Source: Heloderma charlesbogerti (Eukaryota; Chordata; Lepidosauria; Squamata; Helodermatidae). From it: a DNA stretch of 64,000 bases. Positions within the stretch are counted from its first letter, which is position 1, and the number at the start of each line of letters is the position of its first letter. The DNA lies in NCBI GenBank assembly GCA_026122225.1, contig JANEZZ010001475.1:1-64000 (forward strand), in the 5' to 3' direction. The notes under the pieces were generated by a model. It searched no databases and was not told the DNA's origin. It saw only the letters and a program-made list of their open reading frames with translations. Positions 9,456-21,756 of the stretch are shown here, in pieces. A program made the translations under genes and the position numbers.

Positions 9456-11560
9456 CTGTACACCTCTATCATGTCTCCCCTTACCCTCCTTTTTTCCAAG
9501 CTAAACAATCCCAGCTGTTGGAACCTTCCCTCATAGGGGAGAGGCTCCAGCCCCGTGAGCATTTTAATTATCCTTTTCTGCACTTTTCCCAGCTCTGCAA
9601 TATATTTTTTCAGGTGTGGTGACCAGAACTGTACACAGTACTCCAAGTGTGGTCGCACCATAGATTTGTATAGGCCCAGTATGATATTGGCAGTTTTATT
9701 CTCAATTCCTTTCCTAATTATGCCTAACATGGAGTTGGCCTTTTTTTTTTTTTTTAGAGCTCTTCACAATCCCTTTTTGTTTTAACCACCCTAAATATTT
9801 TGGTGTCATCGGCAAACTTGGCCACTTCACTGCTCACTGCTAATTCCAGGTCATTTATGAGCAGGTTGGAAAGCATTGGCCTTGATACAGATCCCTGTGG
9901 GACCCCACTATTTACTTCCCTCCATTGGGAGAATTTGCCATTTATTCCTACTCTCTGATTTCTGTTCTTTAACCAGTTACTGATCCATAAGAGGACCTGT
10001 CCTCTTATTCCATGGCTGCTAAGTTTGCTCAGGAGTCTTTGATGAGGGACTTTATCAAAGCTCTTTGGAAATCCAAGTAAACAATGTCTAATATATCACC
10101 CCAGTCTACATATTTATTGACACTCTCGAAGAACTCTCAAAGGTTAGCGAGACAGGACTTACCTTTGCAGAAGCCGTGTTGATTCTTTTTCAGAAGGGCT
10201 TGTCCTTCTATATGCTTACTAATTTCATCTTTAATAATGCCTTCAACCAATTTTCCCAGAATGGACGTTAAGATAACTGGCCTGTAATTTCCCATATCAC
10301 CCCTTGGTCCCTTCTTGAAAATTGTTGTTACATTGGCCATCTTCCAGTCCTCTGGTATAGAGGCTGCTCTTAGGGACATGTTGCATATTTTGGTTAGAAG
10401 GTCAGCAATTTCGTATTTGAGTTCTCTGGGAACTCTAGGATGGATACCATCTGGGCCCGGTGATTTATTTGCTTTCTGTTTATCAATAAGGTTGACTATT
10501 TGCCTCAGTTCCTCAGACTCCCTTCCTGAAAACATCTGTTCAGGCACAGGTATCTGTCCTATATCTTCTGCAGTGAATATGGATGAAAAGAATTCATTCA
10601 GTTTCTCTATAATCTCCTTGTCCTCCTTCAGTACCCCTTTAACTCCATTGTCATCCAATGGTCCAACTGCCTCCCTAGCTGGTTTTCTGCTTCTGATATA
10701 TTTAAAAAATTCTTTATTGTTGGCCTTGATGTTGTTAGCAATAAGCTCTTCAAAATGCATTTTTTTGCATCTCTTATTGTCTGCTTGTATCACCTTTGTA
10801 CAAGCTTGTTTTCCCCACTTGGTCAAGACTTCCATTTTCTGAGGGAAGCTCTCTTTTCTCATGACACTGCTCATTAACCATGCTGGCGACCTCTTGGACT
10901 CGGTGCTACCTTTCCTAACCTGTGGTATACATTTTAGCTGAGCTTCTACTATTGTGGTTTTGAGTAATCTCCAAGCATTTTGAAGGAATTTAATCCTCTT
11001 GACTCCCCCTTTTAATTTCCTTTTCACCAGTTCTGTTGTTTTAGAGAAGTTTCCTCTTTTGAAGTCAAATGTGACTGTATTGGACTTCTGGGCAGTTTTC
11101 CACTTAAATATATATTAAATCTGATAGCACTGTGGTCACTGTTTCCAACTGGTTCAACAACGTTTACATCTCGTGCTAGGTCCTGGGTGACGCCACTTCA
11201 GATTAAATCCAAGGTTGCCTCCCTTCTGGTCAGTACCTTGACTAACTGTTCTAGGGCACAATCGTTTAGGGCATCGAGAACCGTAACCTCTTTGTCATGA
11301 CTGAAAAATGCATTTATCCAGTCAATGTGGGCATAATTGAAGTCACCTATTATTACAACACTTCCTTTTTCGGAGGCCTCCCTGATTTCGTTTTCCATCT
11401 CAAGGTCATTCTGAGCATTCTGGTCTGGGGAATGATAGCACTTTCCTAGCACTACATTAGTTTTGCAGCCTGGTATTGTTACCCACAGTACTTCTGTGGA
11501 AGAGCCTACCCCTTTTAGGTGTTCTAGTCCACTCGACACTATGCCCTCTTTGAAGTACAG
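9456..11560 (-). pseudogene. CR1 copy 1 ORF2: endonuclease and reverse transcriptase, broken
   Basis: The endonuclease fragment at 11198-11539 keeps IIGDFNYAHIDW (about 11320-11355). The reverse-transcriptase fingers and palm at 10137-11027 show ANKSPGPDGIHP, PEDWKMANVTTIFKKG, GNYRPV and KNQHGFCKGKS. Past 10137 the frame is broken, but the catalytic FADDTK box is still readable at about 9800-9817, and a last piece lies at 9456-9730. Several frameshifts and stops separate the pieces, so no product is expected. Confidence 0.8.
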
Positions 11561-12039
11561 GGCAACATGTCACCCAGGAAGCCCTTCCCTGTCTTTCCTG
11601 TAGAGTTCATATCCAGAGATGACCATATCCCACTGATGTTCTCCATTTCACCAGGTTTCTGTAATGCTCACTGGCTGCTACATATCCAGGTTATTCCTTA
11701 AAACCAAGCACTCCAGCTCTCTCATTTTCACTCGGAGGCTTCTAGCATTTGCATAGAAACATCTATACAAGGTGTCCCTCCCCAAATGCCACTAGTGTGT
11801 GCATCTTTTGCTGTGGGACTTTGGCCTCTTTGGTTATTATGTTCTGCCATGTACTCCTGGCCTATTTCCTCCCCTTCTACATTTGGGCAATCAGAAACAT
11901 TTTCATCTTCATCCACTTGGAATGATATAACCTGAACCTGATGCTTCTCAGCTCCTGTCGGCTTTCCCCCGGGGTTTAGTTTAAAAGCTGACCTGCCCCC
12001 CTCTTTATGTTTAGCACCAGCAGTCTGGCGTCATTTTAG

Positions 12040-12290
12040 TTCAAGTGGGGTCCATCCCTCTTGTACAGGCCTGGCTTGTCCCAAAATGTTCACCAGTGCC
12101 TAACAAATCTGAACCCTTCCCTGCACGTGGAACAGGTAGCATTTCAGTCTCAGAGAAAGCCACCTTGGTGGCCCTGGCTTTCAACCTCCTACCTAGAAAC
12201 CTAAAATTGGCTTCCAGGACCTCATGACTACATTTTCCCATATCGCTGTTACCAACATGGTACCAAGTTCAGAGGCAGCCGTCTATCCCC
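12040..12290 (-). pseudogene. CR1 copy 1 ORF1 remnant
   Basis: The minus-strand stretch reads FRFLGRRLKARATKVAFSET. This matches in style the esterase-type ORF1 segment seen in CR1 copy 3 (FEALGRKLKNFGARI). It is short and out of context upstream, so it is a relic only. Confidence 0.5.
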
Positions 12291-14003
12291 ACTGGATTGC
12301 ACCCTAGTTCTACTTTAGTTGGCTTCCAGTCACTGTAATAAAATGTACACACACCATTCTACCTGGAGGGAAGTTCCAGACAGATTTAAATCTTGAGTTG
12401 CTGGACCTCAGTGAAAATAATTTTCCCTTTTCTCCTGTTTTGTTCCCTCATGCTGACAAAAGACTGGACCACCACACAAAAGAAGATGAAAAATGAGGAT
12501 ATACTTCTGCTCATTTTATCTCTTTCATATGAGACTAGGGAGTCCTCAATTATTGTGATTTACTGTTGTTAGCCATCTCGGGCATGGAAATAAGAATAAA
12601 AATTCTTACTAAAAATTAATAAATAGGTTAATGAATGTTCCTAGCTTATTCCTTTGATTTTATTCCCCCAATTTTACTGTGTGCCAAGGAGCCAACAACT
12701 GGGATTTCTGCTGAGCAATTACAACAAAGAGTTTCCTTTTCCCCCTCCTCATTTAAGGTTTTTAAATATGGTGGTGGGGTTTTAAGTTTTGAAATTGTTT
12801 TTAAGGCTTTAATTTTTAAAAAAAGTTTTTAAATTGTTGCAAGTTGTAAGTATAAGTTGCCTTGGGGACCCTATTTGGGCCAAAAGTCAACTCATCAATT
12901 TACATCAAAAGTCCTTTTATTAGCATAGCACAAAGGTTAGTTAGGTTGAAGAGATCAAAAACACCCAACATAGCAAAGAGTAGTTTTGTGTGCTGTATTT
13001 AATTCTCGAAATTGGGGATCTCTATCTCTTTTCCTATTTTCTGTGCTTTAATATGACTGTACAACAAAAAAGAGTGTCCTTGCTCTTCCTGTTCCTTAGT
13101 ATTTGGTTTGGCACTGGATGCAAGGCCTCAGCTACAGGCTGACGTGCCAGCAACTGACTGCGGTGGGCAAACTCAAAGATTTAATTTCAGAAAGTGTGTT
13201 TATATTTTCCCAGAGGCCACGTTAATGATAGTCCTCCAAGTCATACATTTTACCACCAACACATGTTCGCAGACCTCCTTCTTGGTGTTTTTTAAGAGTG
13301 TGGTGACACCTCAAGTGATTTTAAGTAACCTCTTTTCTCATCTCCTTTTAACTCTTCACCATTGTTCTGTGTCTTCCCCACCCTCCCAAATACTTTAAAA
13401 CCAAAAGCAATAAATAAATAAGATGTTGGACTGTTGGCACAACCAAGTCTGGGAATAGAAATTCTTGCAAAGAGTTGTGTAATCCATTTGTAGTCATAGA
13501 GATCTGTATTGAACCTGAATGATCAAAGCACTGTAAACATTAAATGCCGCAGAACACAGATTGGTCCAAATGATATAGAGAAACAAGGTCCTACAAGTTA
13601 GATTTTGTCACTGAACCCGTTCTCAGCATGACCTCATGACCACCATGCCAGTGCCAAGAGTGACAGTGCAGACAAGGTCATGGAGAGTTCCTGTGCTCAG
13701 TTTCCTGCTCGTTCAGCTAGGCCTATTTTGTGGCTTTCTTAGGATTAAAGAAACATTTGCATTGAGGTTCTAGGAGCATTTTCACGCTGCCGCTTGCCCT
13801 TGCTCAAAAAGCAATGTAAACTCATAAGATTAAGTAAGGGATTTGTGAGACGTTGTAGTGTAAGATGAGTTGGTGCACCTGGCCCTCCTTGAGCCAAGCC
13901 AAGCGAAGCAGTGCATCATATGCATGTGTAGAGAAATGAGCTTCGGATATTTCATGCCTAGGAAAGTTGAATAAATGTTTGGAAATGTGGCGTAAGAGAT
14001 TTA
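12291..14003. other. Intergenic, nothing recognised
   Basis: About 1.7 kb of AT-rich sequence. No inverted-repeat element, tail or convincing exon was recognised. Confidence 0.4.
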
Positions 14004-14320
14004 GGAAGCAATCCTATAGCCACTAGACACTGTCTAGCAGGCCATAGGATTTTTCAGGTTCTGGGAACCAAGGTCAGAGCCAGGGCTCCGAACACAGTTC
14101 CCAGAAACCGCACTCCCCGCCTCCTCATAACTGGTGCGGTTCCTTCCACACCAGCTATGTCTCCACACTCAGAAACAGGGAAAAGGGGGCGGTCCCAGGG
14201 GAGGGAAGGCGACCATGGAAGCTGCATTATGCAGCTTCCTATGTGTCACGCAGCCTCCTTCCCTTCTCAAAGCCGCAGCTAGACAGCCAAAATCAACCAT
14301 CTAGCGAAAAAGGCAGGGTG
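14004..14320. mobile_element. Harbinger-like MITE fragment
   Basis: The left end GGAAGCAATCCTATAG follows TTA (14001-14003). The interior parallels the 36605 copy, including the AGCTAGACAGCC hairpin arm near 14278. The match fades at about 14320 and the right end is missing. Confidence 0.6.
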
Positions 14321-14654
14321 GCCGGAACGCAGGGGCGAGGGCTGGAACACAGGGTGGCTGCCCTGTACTGGATATTTGGAAGCCTCTAACTCGAGAAGCT
14401 GCCAGCGAGGTCAGTAGGCTTTGTGCTCTTAGTAATAATTGCATTGTCCTCTGCACTGTAGCCTATACTGCTTTTCACTGGCATCTAGTTCCGTCAGTGG
14501 AATTATGAAACTGAAGCCCAGTTCACATGTTACCCTCTTGATGACGGATCAGGCACAATCATCCCTCACCACCCACACAGACTGCTGGATGCACTGGCTC
14601 CCTACCATATTATCAAGACATGACCAAGAAATGTTTAAACGTTTTCATTTTTCC

Positions 14655-14850
14655 TTTATTTATTTATTTCATTTATATCCTGCTTTTCCTCCAAGGCAGC
14701 CTACATGAGCCTCCTCCTCGTCTCCATTTTATCCTCATAACACAACCCAATGTGATAGGTTAGGCTGTGTCTGGCCCAAAGTCACCAGTTGGGTCTAGAA
14801 CCCGGGACTCCTGTGTCCCAGTCCAACATTGTCTCATTTTCTATGTAAAG
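14655..14850 (-). mobile_element. MIR/CORE-like SINE remnant
   Basis: On the plus strand an ATTTATATCCTGCTTTTCCT tail leads into TTTATCCTCATAACA, TAGGTTAGGCTG, GGCCCAAAGTCACC and GAACCCGGGACTCC. That is the reverse complement of a tRNA-headed SINE of a kind common in lizards. The GAACCCGGG portion corresponds to the B-box side. Confidence 0.6.
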
Positions 14851-16367
14851 GAGCCCCCAAGCCATGCTATATCAAAAGTCTCTTTAAAACCCCATTAACA
14901 CTTAAAAGTGGTTTGCCACGCTGCTTTATTTATTTAAGGTATTTGTACCTATTTATTATTTATTTGAAGGACTTTTAGACCACCCTTCATCCTCACGGAC
15001 AGGGCTGACATCAAACGTAGGCACAGTCGGGCACCTCCTGAAGGCCCACACGCAGCAAGGGCCCGCTGGCAAGAGCCCCCTGAAGTTGCCGCTCCTCTTC
15101 ACCATCACAACCTGCTTGCTGTACAGCCTCCCAGACAGCAGTTGGGGTGAGAAGGAGAGCAGTAATGCCCACTGGCTCTCTGCCTGGTAAACAAGCAAAC
15201 AGCAGTAGCAATAATGCAAAAGAGAATGAGGAGGAATAGCAGCTGGTGACAATGGAGGTGAGAAGTGGACCTCTCTGAGGGGAGGAGGGCACTGAGGGCA
15301 CTGAGGCCCTTAAAAACTTTGAATCAGCACTGCGCATGGATATCAAGGCGGTGTACAATGAGAATGACCAAAACTAATCATACAAAATACAACAAGAACA
15401 AAATGCAATACTGTAGCAAAAAATACAAAATGCATGCAATGATTGCCATGAATGGAGGCGCCAGTCATTATCTGCTGTATCTGTGAAGATGTCGAACATG
15501 TGGTTTGAGAGAATCTGGGACCTGCTCATATTTGAGAATATGTCATATGCTAAACCTTAGGAGATCAGATTAATTCTGAGTGGAGACAGCAACGTCAGAG
15601 TAAGTGTGGTGGAAGAGGTTAGATATTTCCACTTAATGGATGGTATCTCGCTTCCCCATTTAGCTGCATCCTTCAATTTGGTGTAATTTGTTCTTAACAC
15701 AAAAAGATGTTAGCATTCAGTCAACAAGTGTTAATAATAGGTGTAAACAGAAATGTATTGACTGTTTCAACATGCTTTTTGCTTAAGGAAATGTGATTCA
15801 GACAAAGAAAGTTCTTAAACATTTATATACAGAGAAATAAAGTTCTATATGCTGGCTTACTGCCCAAGTGCTATAATAAAGTGTGGCTTCAAAGAAATCA
15901 AGAACTTCTTACAATATTGTATAATGAGACCATTGTAAAAGGGTTTATTTTTTTCTCTTCATTACTATAATTGCGCAGTAAGACAACACAGAAAATATTA
16001 TTTACCTTCTTGAACTTTTCTCTGAAGAATAATTTCTTAAGCTCTAAATGTGTTGGACTATTCAGTCAATTCCTCCTTGCGCTTGTTACTAGAATGTATC
16101 TTCTTAGGGAACAATCATATACATGTTTAGGCAGAAAAAGTCCTACAACTCCCAGCATTCCCCACCCAGGACTTTTTTCCTGTCTAAACACCCTTAATCT
16201 CTGTAAAGTTTGCTTCTCAACTGAACCTCTACCACATATACTTACACAGCCAAGGAACCCTGCATCATTTAAAGAACAGCCATTATTAGAATGTTTAGTA
16301 GTTATATGTTAAGGCAACCTGAAAATTAAACGTTATTCTACAGCATGCTTTGCTTTCTTGCCATTAA
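14851..16367. other. Intergenic with decayed repeat tails
   Basis: TTTATT-rich stretches near 14920-14970 followed by GACCACCCTTCATCC suggest another SINE or LINE tail. A short AACTCCCAGCATTCCCC motif near 16150 resembles a common MITE end. Neither can be bounded. Confidence 0.35.
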
Positions 16368-16802
16368 GGGCACAGTCCTATGGGTTGCGCCCAGGGTACA
16401 TGTAAGCCTCCGAACTGAGAGGCTTACATGTATCCAATGCAAAGTGGGAGGGGCCTTGCCCCTCCCACGCTGCATTTAAGCTATATGGGCAATTTTGCCT
16501 GTCTAGCAGAGGCTTCAAGGGACAGGGAGGGAAGGAGGCTGGGGCGGCAATAGGAAAAGGTGTAAGCCGCCCACCCCAGTCCCCTGCCCACCCCCAGGAA
16601 CTCCCCCTTCCCCTGTCTCTGTGCTCCATTTTCTACACATGGAGAGGTAGCCTGCGCAGTTCTCTCTGCGCTGGCTATGGGGGGTGGGGGAAGCACGGTT
16701 TCCTGGCTCTGGGCCTGGAGCCCTGTCTTCAAGCTCAGATTCAGGAAACTGAACAATCCTATGTCCCCAAGGCACTCTCTAGGGGACATAAGATTGCCCC
16801 CT
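16368..16802. mobile_element. Harbinger-like MITE, 435 bp, TAA target duplication
   Basis: Inverted ends GGGCACAGTCCTATGG and CATAAGATTGCCCCC. TAA flanks both sides (16365-16367 and 16803-16805). Internal hairpins include GTACATGTAAGCCTC ... GAGGCTTACATGTA near 16398-16434 and a CCTAGAGAG/CTCTCTAGG-like arm near the right end. No coding capacity. Confidence 0.8.
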
Positions 16803-17084
16803 AAATATATTAAATGTCTAGGCTGCCTTTTCAATCACAGTAGTCCTCAAGCCCAGTTATACAATTCCTCAAACACTCACAGCTTAGTTTCATCAATGGA
16901 ACGAAAATTTCCTCCTCTGCTTTATAGGAAGAGGAAAGCTAGTTCTTGTGTACATTCCAGCATCCAGCTGAGTGATTTTTAGATCTAAGAGGAATTTTCC
17001 CCACCAACTTCCCAATCTAGGCAAATCTCCTTTAAAGACATGTCCAGCTTATGGTATCATTAGATTTGTACATCCCTCAGTCTG

Positions 17085-17160
17085 TCTGTATGTATTTATT
17101 TCATTTCTATACCACACAATAGCTGAAGCTCTCTGGGCAGTTCACAAAAATACTGTGCAA
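17085..17160 (-). mobile_element. L2/SINE-type 3' tail fragment
   Basis: TATTTATTTCATTTCTATAC followed by CACACAATAGCTGAAGCTCT, as at 8541 and 35985. Confidence 0.6.
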
Positions 17161-17314
17161 GGCATGCCATCCTTAAGGTATTAAACTAGATACAGCCTAA
17201 ATCACTTTCATATGGTGTTTTAATTTATTTTTTTTGTAATGGTAGTTTCTTAATATAAGATACTGTACCCATGACAAACCTTTAAAAATATATATACTAA
17301 GAATGTATTGTCAA

Positions 17315-17902
17315 TCAGCAGTGGAAACACACAGGTGAGCTGGCAAAGAAAGAAAGGAAAAACGTCCCCTCTTGGGATAAACTCCAGAGCCCCCTGGGTT
17401 GAACTCTGTTGACATAGTAGTAGCTGATGTATCCCATTATATTCTTTGCCAGCTCGTAGGTTCCACAGTTTTCATATGTTCTCCTTTGCTGTCTTACTGA
17501 GTCTTCGGGGAGCCCTCTCTTCCAATTTTCTGCTTGATAGGAAGGTTCCAAAAAGGCTGACAAGAATTTCATAATAGACACAAAGCAGCCAAATATAATG
17601 AAATGATCATTTAAAAATAAACAGTTGAAAAGGTCAGACCAACAAAACCCAACAAAAACAAAAAGACAGTATAACAGGCAGAAAATAAGGGCCAAACTAT
17701 ACATTATACTAAGCATGTAATATTTACATTTTAAGGAACAGCCACAGGATGGAAGAAACAGGGCTGCAGGACAGGGAGTTAATCCTTTTCCCCTCACACA
17801 AAGGTCCTGCTGAAAATCAGCCATGGGGAACCTCCAGCCCGCAGGCCTGATAGAGCCACAGAGGTTCCCCATCCAGCCTGCCAACTTCTTCCCCAGGTCC
17901 AT
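17315..17902 (-). other. Unidentified 195-codon minus ORF
   Basis: A minus-strand frame of 195 codons with a hydrophobic centre (LALIFCLLYCLFVFVGFC) and a more ordinary C-terminal part (RTYENCGTYELAKNIMGYIS). It is unusually long for this sequence, but no family, splice site pair or poly(A) signal supports it. It overlaps a short hairpin at 17821-17873 (GGGGAACCTC ... GAGGTTCCCC) that looks like a degraded MITE, which argues against a gene. Confidence 0.15.
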
Positions 17903-19369
17903 CCACCTTCACCTTTAGCCCCTTGAATAGTATCCAGTTTTATTGTAGCTATTGTATTCCCCAAATAAACTTAATCAAAACACTTCCCCAGTCTAAAACT
18001 TCTTTGTAATCTACAAATAATAGTAAAGACATAAATAAAGTGTTAGAGGTGAGATTCCTGCTTTGTCTGGTCTGGATGGAAAGGAGAGGTCAACCAGCAA
18101 TCTGGTTATTGGGGGCATGAGGGGGGGCAAAGATAATCTCAAAGGATCGAGAATGCTGTGCCGCCACTCCAGAGAATGAGAAATTACAACAAGAAACTCA
18201 CTCCCCCCCCCCCCAAGTAGTCGGGCATTGTTGCAAAAACGACCACAACCTTTATCAAAAGACTGTTACGGAGCAGCTTATGATTCGATGCAAGAATGAA
18301 GTCACATTGCATTTGTATAGAATTGTCTATTTTTGTTACAGTAGCTTTCACCCTAAGTTATTTGTGTGAGAATAGATGCGAACCACAGACCTTCCAGGAG
18401 CCAGGTCATAGCTTTGCTCCTTGAGACACCGCATCTCCTGGAACCTCGTAATTGTACTGGCTCTTTGCCTTGCCTCACCCCACCCAACTGTGATTGCTTG
18501 CACACTGACCTTTCCTGCCTCTGTTTGAATCTCTTCCTGTCAGCAGCCGGGGCAGGACATGCATGATGTGTTTTCTTCTTGGCTTCCTCTAGTCCCATTT
18601 CCCTTTCAGTCCTGCTACCTGCTTCTCGGCTTCGACCCCCTTTCTGAAACTGACTTCTTTCCAGCCAATACTTCTATATCCCCTCAGTCATGTACTTTGA
18701 TCAGCTACCTGGCTGAAAAAGGCCTGGCCCTGCAATGTTCCAGCAACTTTTTCTCTTCTACTTAAGGTACTGACCCTATGGGGAGAGAGTGAGGATATGG
18801 AACCCCCTCCAATGTGTGACACCTAGTTACTGTTGGAACGTTCTTAAAACTTCCTGTTTTTTCAATGTTCGCACCACTTTGTACTGTTCATTTTCTGGAT
18901 TACATGTTGAAGGTTGGGTTAGAGAACCATTTTTCTTGGATCAGAATAACTTGCAGAACGGAAAAGACACTTGACAGAATTGTAAAATACCTTTCATATT
19001 ATACCAAGCCATTTGGCCAGTTTTCTGAAATCCATTATGATTACTGTTGTGTAATATGTAATGTTCCCAGTGCTTTACATTCCCAGGGCTTTATCTTTGT
19101 GTCATAAACAATGAGAAAAGGGTAATGCAGCTTAAGAAAGTAGTTATTATTTGGAATGGACGAGACCCTCAACAAGCACAGTTACATGGGATGATCCCAG
19201 TAGAAAAATGTGGAATGCAGTGATCTTTCCGAAATATGTTGGGCTTATTAAAGCATTTTCAGGCACTTGAGAATATTGTGTCCCCTAGTGTGTGCTTTTG
19301 ACACAATTAATGCCTTTTCCTCAAGTTGTTTTTTCCCCCTTCACTTTTAACAGCCATCTATTTGTAATA
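17903..19369. other. Intergenic, nothing recognised
   Basis: Includes a poly-C run near 18205-18215. No element or exon was recognised. Confidence 0.4.
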
Positions 19370-19485
19370 TTTATTTATTTGTTGTTTGTTTATTTATTTT
19401 ACAACATTTGTATACTGCTCCACATCTAAACAGATTCCAGAGTGGTTAACAACAAGAGATAGAATGAACAAAAGATGAACTGAAA
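19370..19485 (-). mobile_element. LINE/SINE 3' tail next to BovB
   Basis: TTTATTTATTTTACAACATT and ATACTGCTCCACATCTAAAC followed by AGAGTGGTTAACAAC. It resembles the reverse of an L2/SINE tail. The BovB 3' end lies immediately after it. Confidence 0.45.
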
Positions 19486-21664
19486 AAACGTTGTTCAATC
19501 GTTAAGTCGTGTCCGAATCTTTGTGACCCCATGGACCATAGCACGCCAGGCCTTCCTGTCCTCCGCTCTCTCCCGGGGTGTGCTCAAGTTCATATTCATT
19601 GCATCGGTGATACTATCTAGCCATCTCATCCTCTGCCGTCCCCTTCTCCTTTTGCCTTCAATCTTTCCCAGCTTTTCCAGGGAGTTTTCTCTTCGTATTA
19701 GGTGGCCAAAATATTTGAGCTTCAGCTTCAGTATCTGTCCTTCCAATGAGCACTCAGGGTTGATTTCCTTTAGGATTGACTGATTTGACCTCCTTGCAGT
19801 CCAGGGGACTCGTAAGAGTCTTCTCCAGCACCACAGTTCAAAAGCATCAATTCTTCGGCGCTCAGCCTTCCTTATAGTCCAGCTCTCACAGCCATACGTT
19901 ACTACTGGGAAAACCATAGCTTTGATTAGACGGACCTTTGTCGGCAAGGTGATGTCTCTGCTTCTTACTATGCTGTCTAGGTTTGCCATAGCTTTCCTCC
20001 CAAGGAGCAAGCATCTTTTAATTTCCTGGCTACAGTCACCATCTGCGGCGATCTTGGAGCCCAAGAAAAAAAATCTGTCACTGCTTCCATTTCTTCCCCT
20101 TCTATATGCCAGGAAGTGATGGGGCCAGATGCCATGATCTTCGGTTTTTTGATATTGAGTTTCAAACCAGCTTTTGCACTCTCCACTTTCACCCTCAGCA
20201 AGAGGCTCTTGAGATCCTCTTCACTTTCTGCCATTAGGGTGGTATCACCTGCATATCTGAAGTTGTTGAGAATTCTCCCGGCAATCTTAATTCCGACCTG
20301 TGATTCATCCAACCCGGTGTTTCCAATGATGTACTCTGCATATAAGTTAAATAAGCAGGGCGACAATATGCAGCCTTGTCGTACTCCTTTCCCAATTTTG
20401 AACCATGTTCCATGTCTGGTTCTTACTGTTGCCTCTTGACCCTCGTACAGGTTTCTCAGGAGACAGGTAAGGTGGTCTGGTACTCCCATCTCTTTCAGAA
20501 TTTGCCACAGTTTGTTGTGATCCACACAATCAAAGGCTTTAGTGTAGTCAATGAAGCAGAAATAGATGTTTTTCTGGAATTTTCTTGCTTTCTCCATGAT
20601 CCATAGAATGTTGGCGATTTGATCTCTAGTTCCTCTGCCTCTTTGAAACCCAGCTTGTACTTCCGGTAGTTGTCGGTTCACATAGTGCTGAAGCCTAGCT
20701 TGTAGGATTTTAAGCATAACCTTGCTGCCATGTGAAATGAGCGCAATTGTATGGTAGTTTGAACACTCTTTGGAGTTGCCCTTCTTTGGAATTGGAACGT
20801 AAACTTACCTTTTCCAGTCTTGTGGCCACTGTTGGGTGTTCCAAATTTGTTGGCATATTGAGTGCAGCACTTTAACAGCAACATCTTTTAGGATTTTAAA
20901 TAGCTCAGCTGGAAGACTGTCATCTCTGCTAGCTTTGTTGTTACTAATGCTTCCTAAGGCCCACTTGACTTCACTCTCGAGCATGTCCGGCTCAAGTTCA
21001 GTGACCGCACTATCATGGCTATCAGGGACATTCAGAACTTTCCTGTATAGTTCTTCTGGGTATTCTTTCCACCTCTTCTTAATCTCATCTGCTTCTGTTA
21101 GGTCCCTGCCTTCTTGGTCCTTTATCATGCCCATCTTTGCACAAAACGTTCCCTTGAGATCTCCGATTTTCTTGAAAAGATCTCTAGTCTTTTCCATTCT
21201 ATTGTTTTCCTCAATTTCTTTGCATTGTTCATTTAAGAAGGCCTTCTTGTCTGTCCTTGCTATTCTCTGGAACTCTGCATTCAGTGGGGTATATCTTCCC
21301 CTTTCTCCCTTGCTTTTCGCTTCCCTTCTTTCCTCAGCTGCTTGTAAAGCCTCATCAGACAGCCACTTTGCTTTCTTGCATTTCTTTTTCTTTGGGATGG
21401 ATTGAGTTGCTGCCTCCTGAACAATGTTACGGACCTCCGTCCATAGTTCCTCAGGCACTCTGTCTATCAGGTCTAATCCCTGAAATCTATTCCTCACCTC
21501 CACTGTATATTCATAAGGGATATGATTTAGGTCATACCTGAATGGTTTAGTGGTTTTTCCCATGTTTTTCAATTTCAGCCGAAATTTTGCAAGAAGCAGC
21601 TCATGATCTGAGCCACAGTCAGCTCCAGGTCTTGTTTTTACTGACTGTATAGAGCTTCTCCATT
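19486..21664 (-). mobile_element. RTE-BovB LINE copy 2, 5'-truncated and decayed
   Basis: Aligns along its whole length with BovB copy 1, from the GACACGACTTAACG tail at 19489 to the segment around 21664 that corresponds to about 2863 in copy 1. The CAA-type tail is nearly lost. At the 5' side it joins half of a Harbinger-like MITE (21665-21753). The matching half of that MITE is not on the other side, so the junction is not a simple insertion. Confidence 0.9.
19495..21572 (-). pseudogene. BovB copy 2 reverse transcriptase, inactivated
   Basis: Three frame pieces cover 20805-21572, 19977-20717 and 19495-20064. Compared with copy 1 there is a nonsense change at about 20808-20810 (TCA to TAA in the minus strand, directly after DWKR). 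A 1-bp loss in the AAGAAA run at about 20066 causes a frameshift after EAVTDF. Small in-frame deletions occur at about 20405 and 19675. The YADD box reads YAGD (about 20246-20257), so the catalytic pair is damaged too. No functional product is expected. Confidence 0.85.
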
Positions 21665-21753
21665 CTCAGAGCGCGGGCTTCGAGGTTGGTTCCCAGAAAA
21701 CCAGATATCCAGTAGCTGTCTAGCCACTGTCTAGCAGACATAGGATTGCTCCC
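21665..21753. mobile_element. Harbinger-like MITE, right half only
   Basis: Carries the GGTTGGTTCCCAGAAAACC and GACATAGGATTGCTCCC right end, followed by TTA (21754-21756). Its left half is absent. Confidence 0.65.
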
Positions 21754-21756
21754 TTA

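Larger units (their letters stand above)
9456..12290 (-). mobile_element. CR1 LINE, copy 1, lacking its 3' end
   Basis: Minus-strand CR1 with, in element order, an ORF1 remnant (12290 to about 12040), the endonuclease (about 11900-11198), the reverse transcriptase (11027 to about 9730) and the C-terminal [16 protein letters not shown] block (about 9660). The copy stops inside the C-terminal domain at about 9456, where it meets hAT-like copy A. The 3' UTR and terminal ATTCTATG repeats are absent. Its sequence differs clearly from copies 2 and 3, so it belongs to another CR1 subfamily. Confidence 0.85.

Noticed and set aside
12284..12305. GGATTGCACCCTA as the end of a Harbinger-like MITE
   Set aside because: Only the last bases match; no left end or interior of that family lies nearby.
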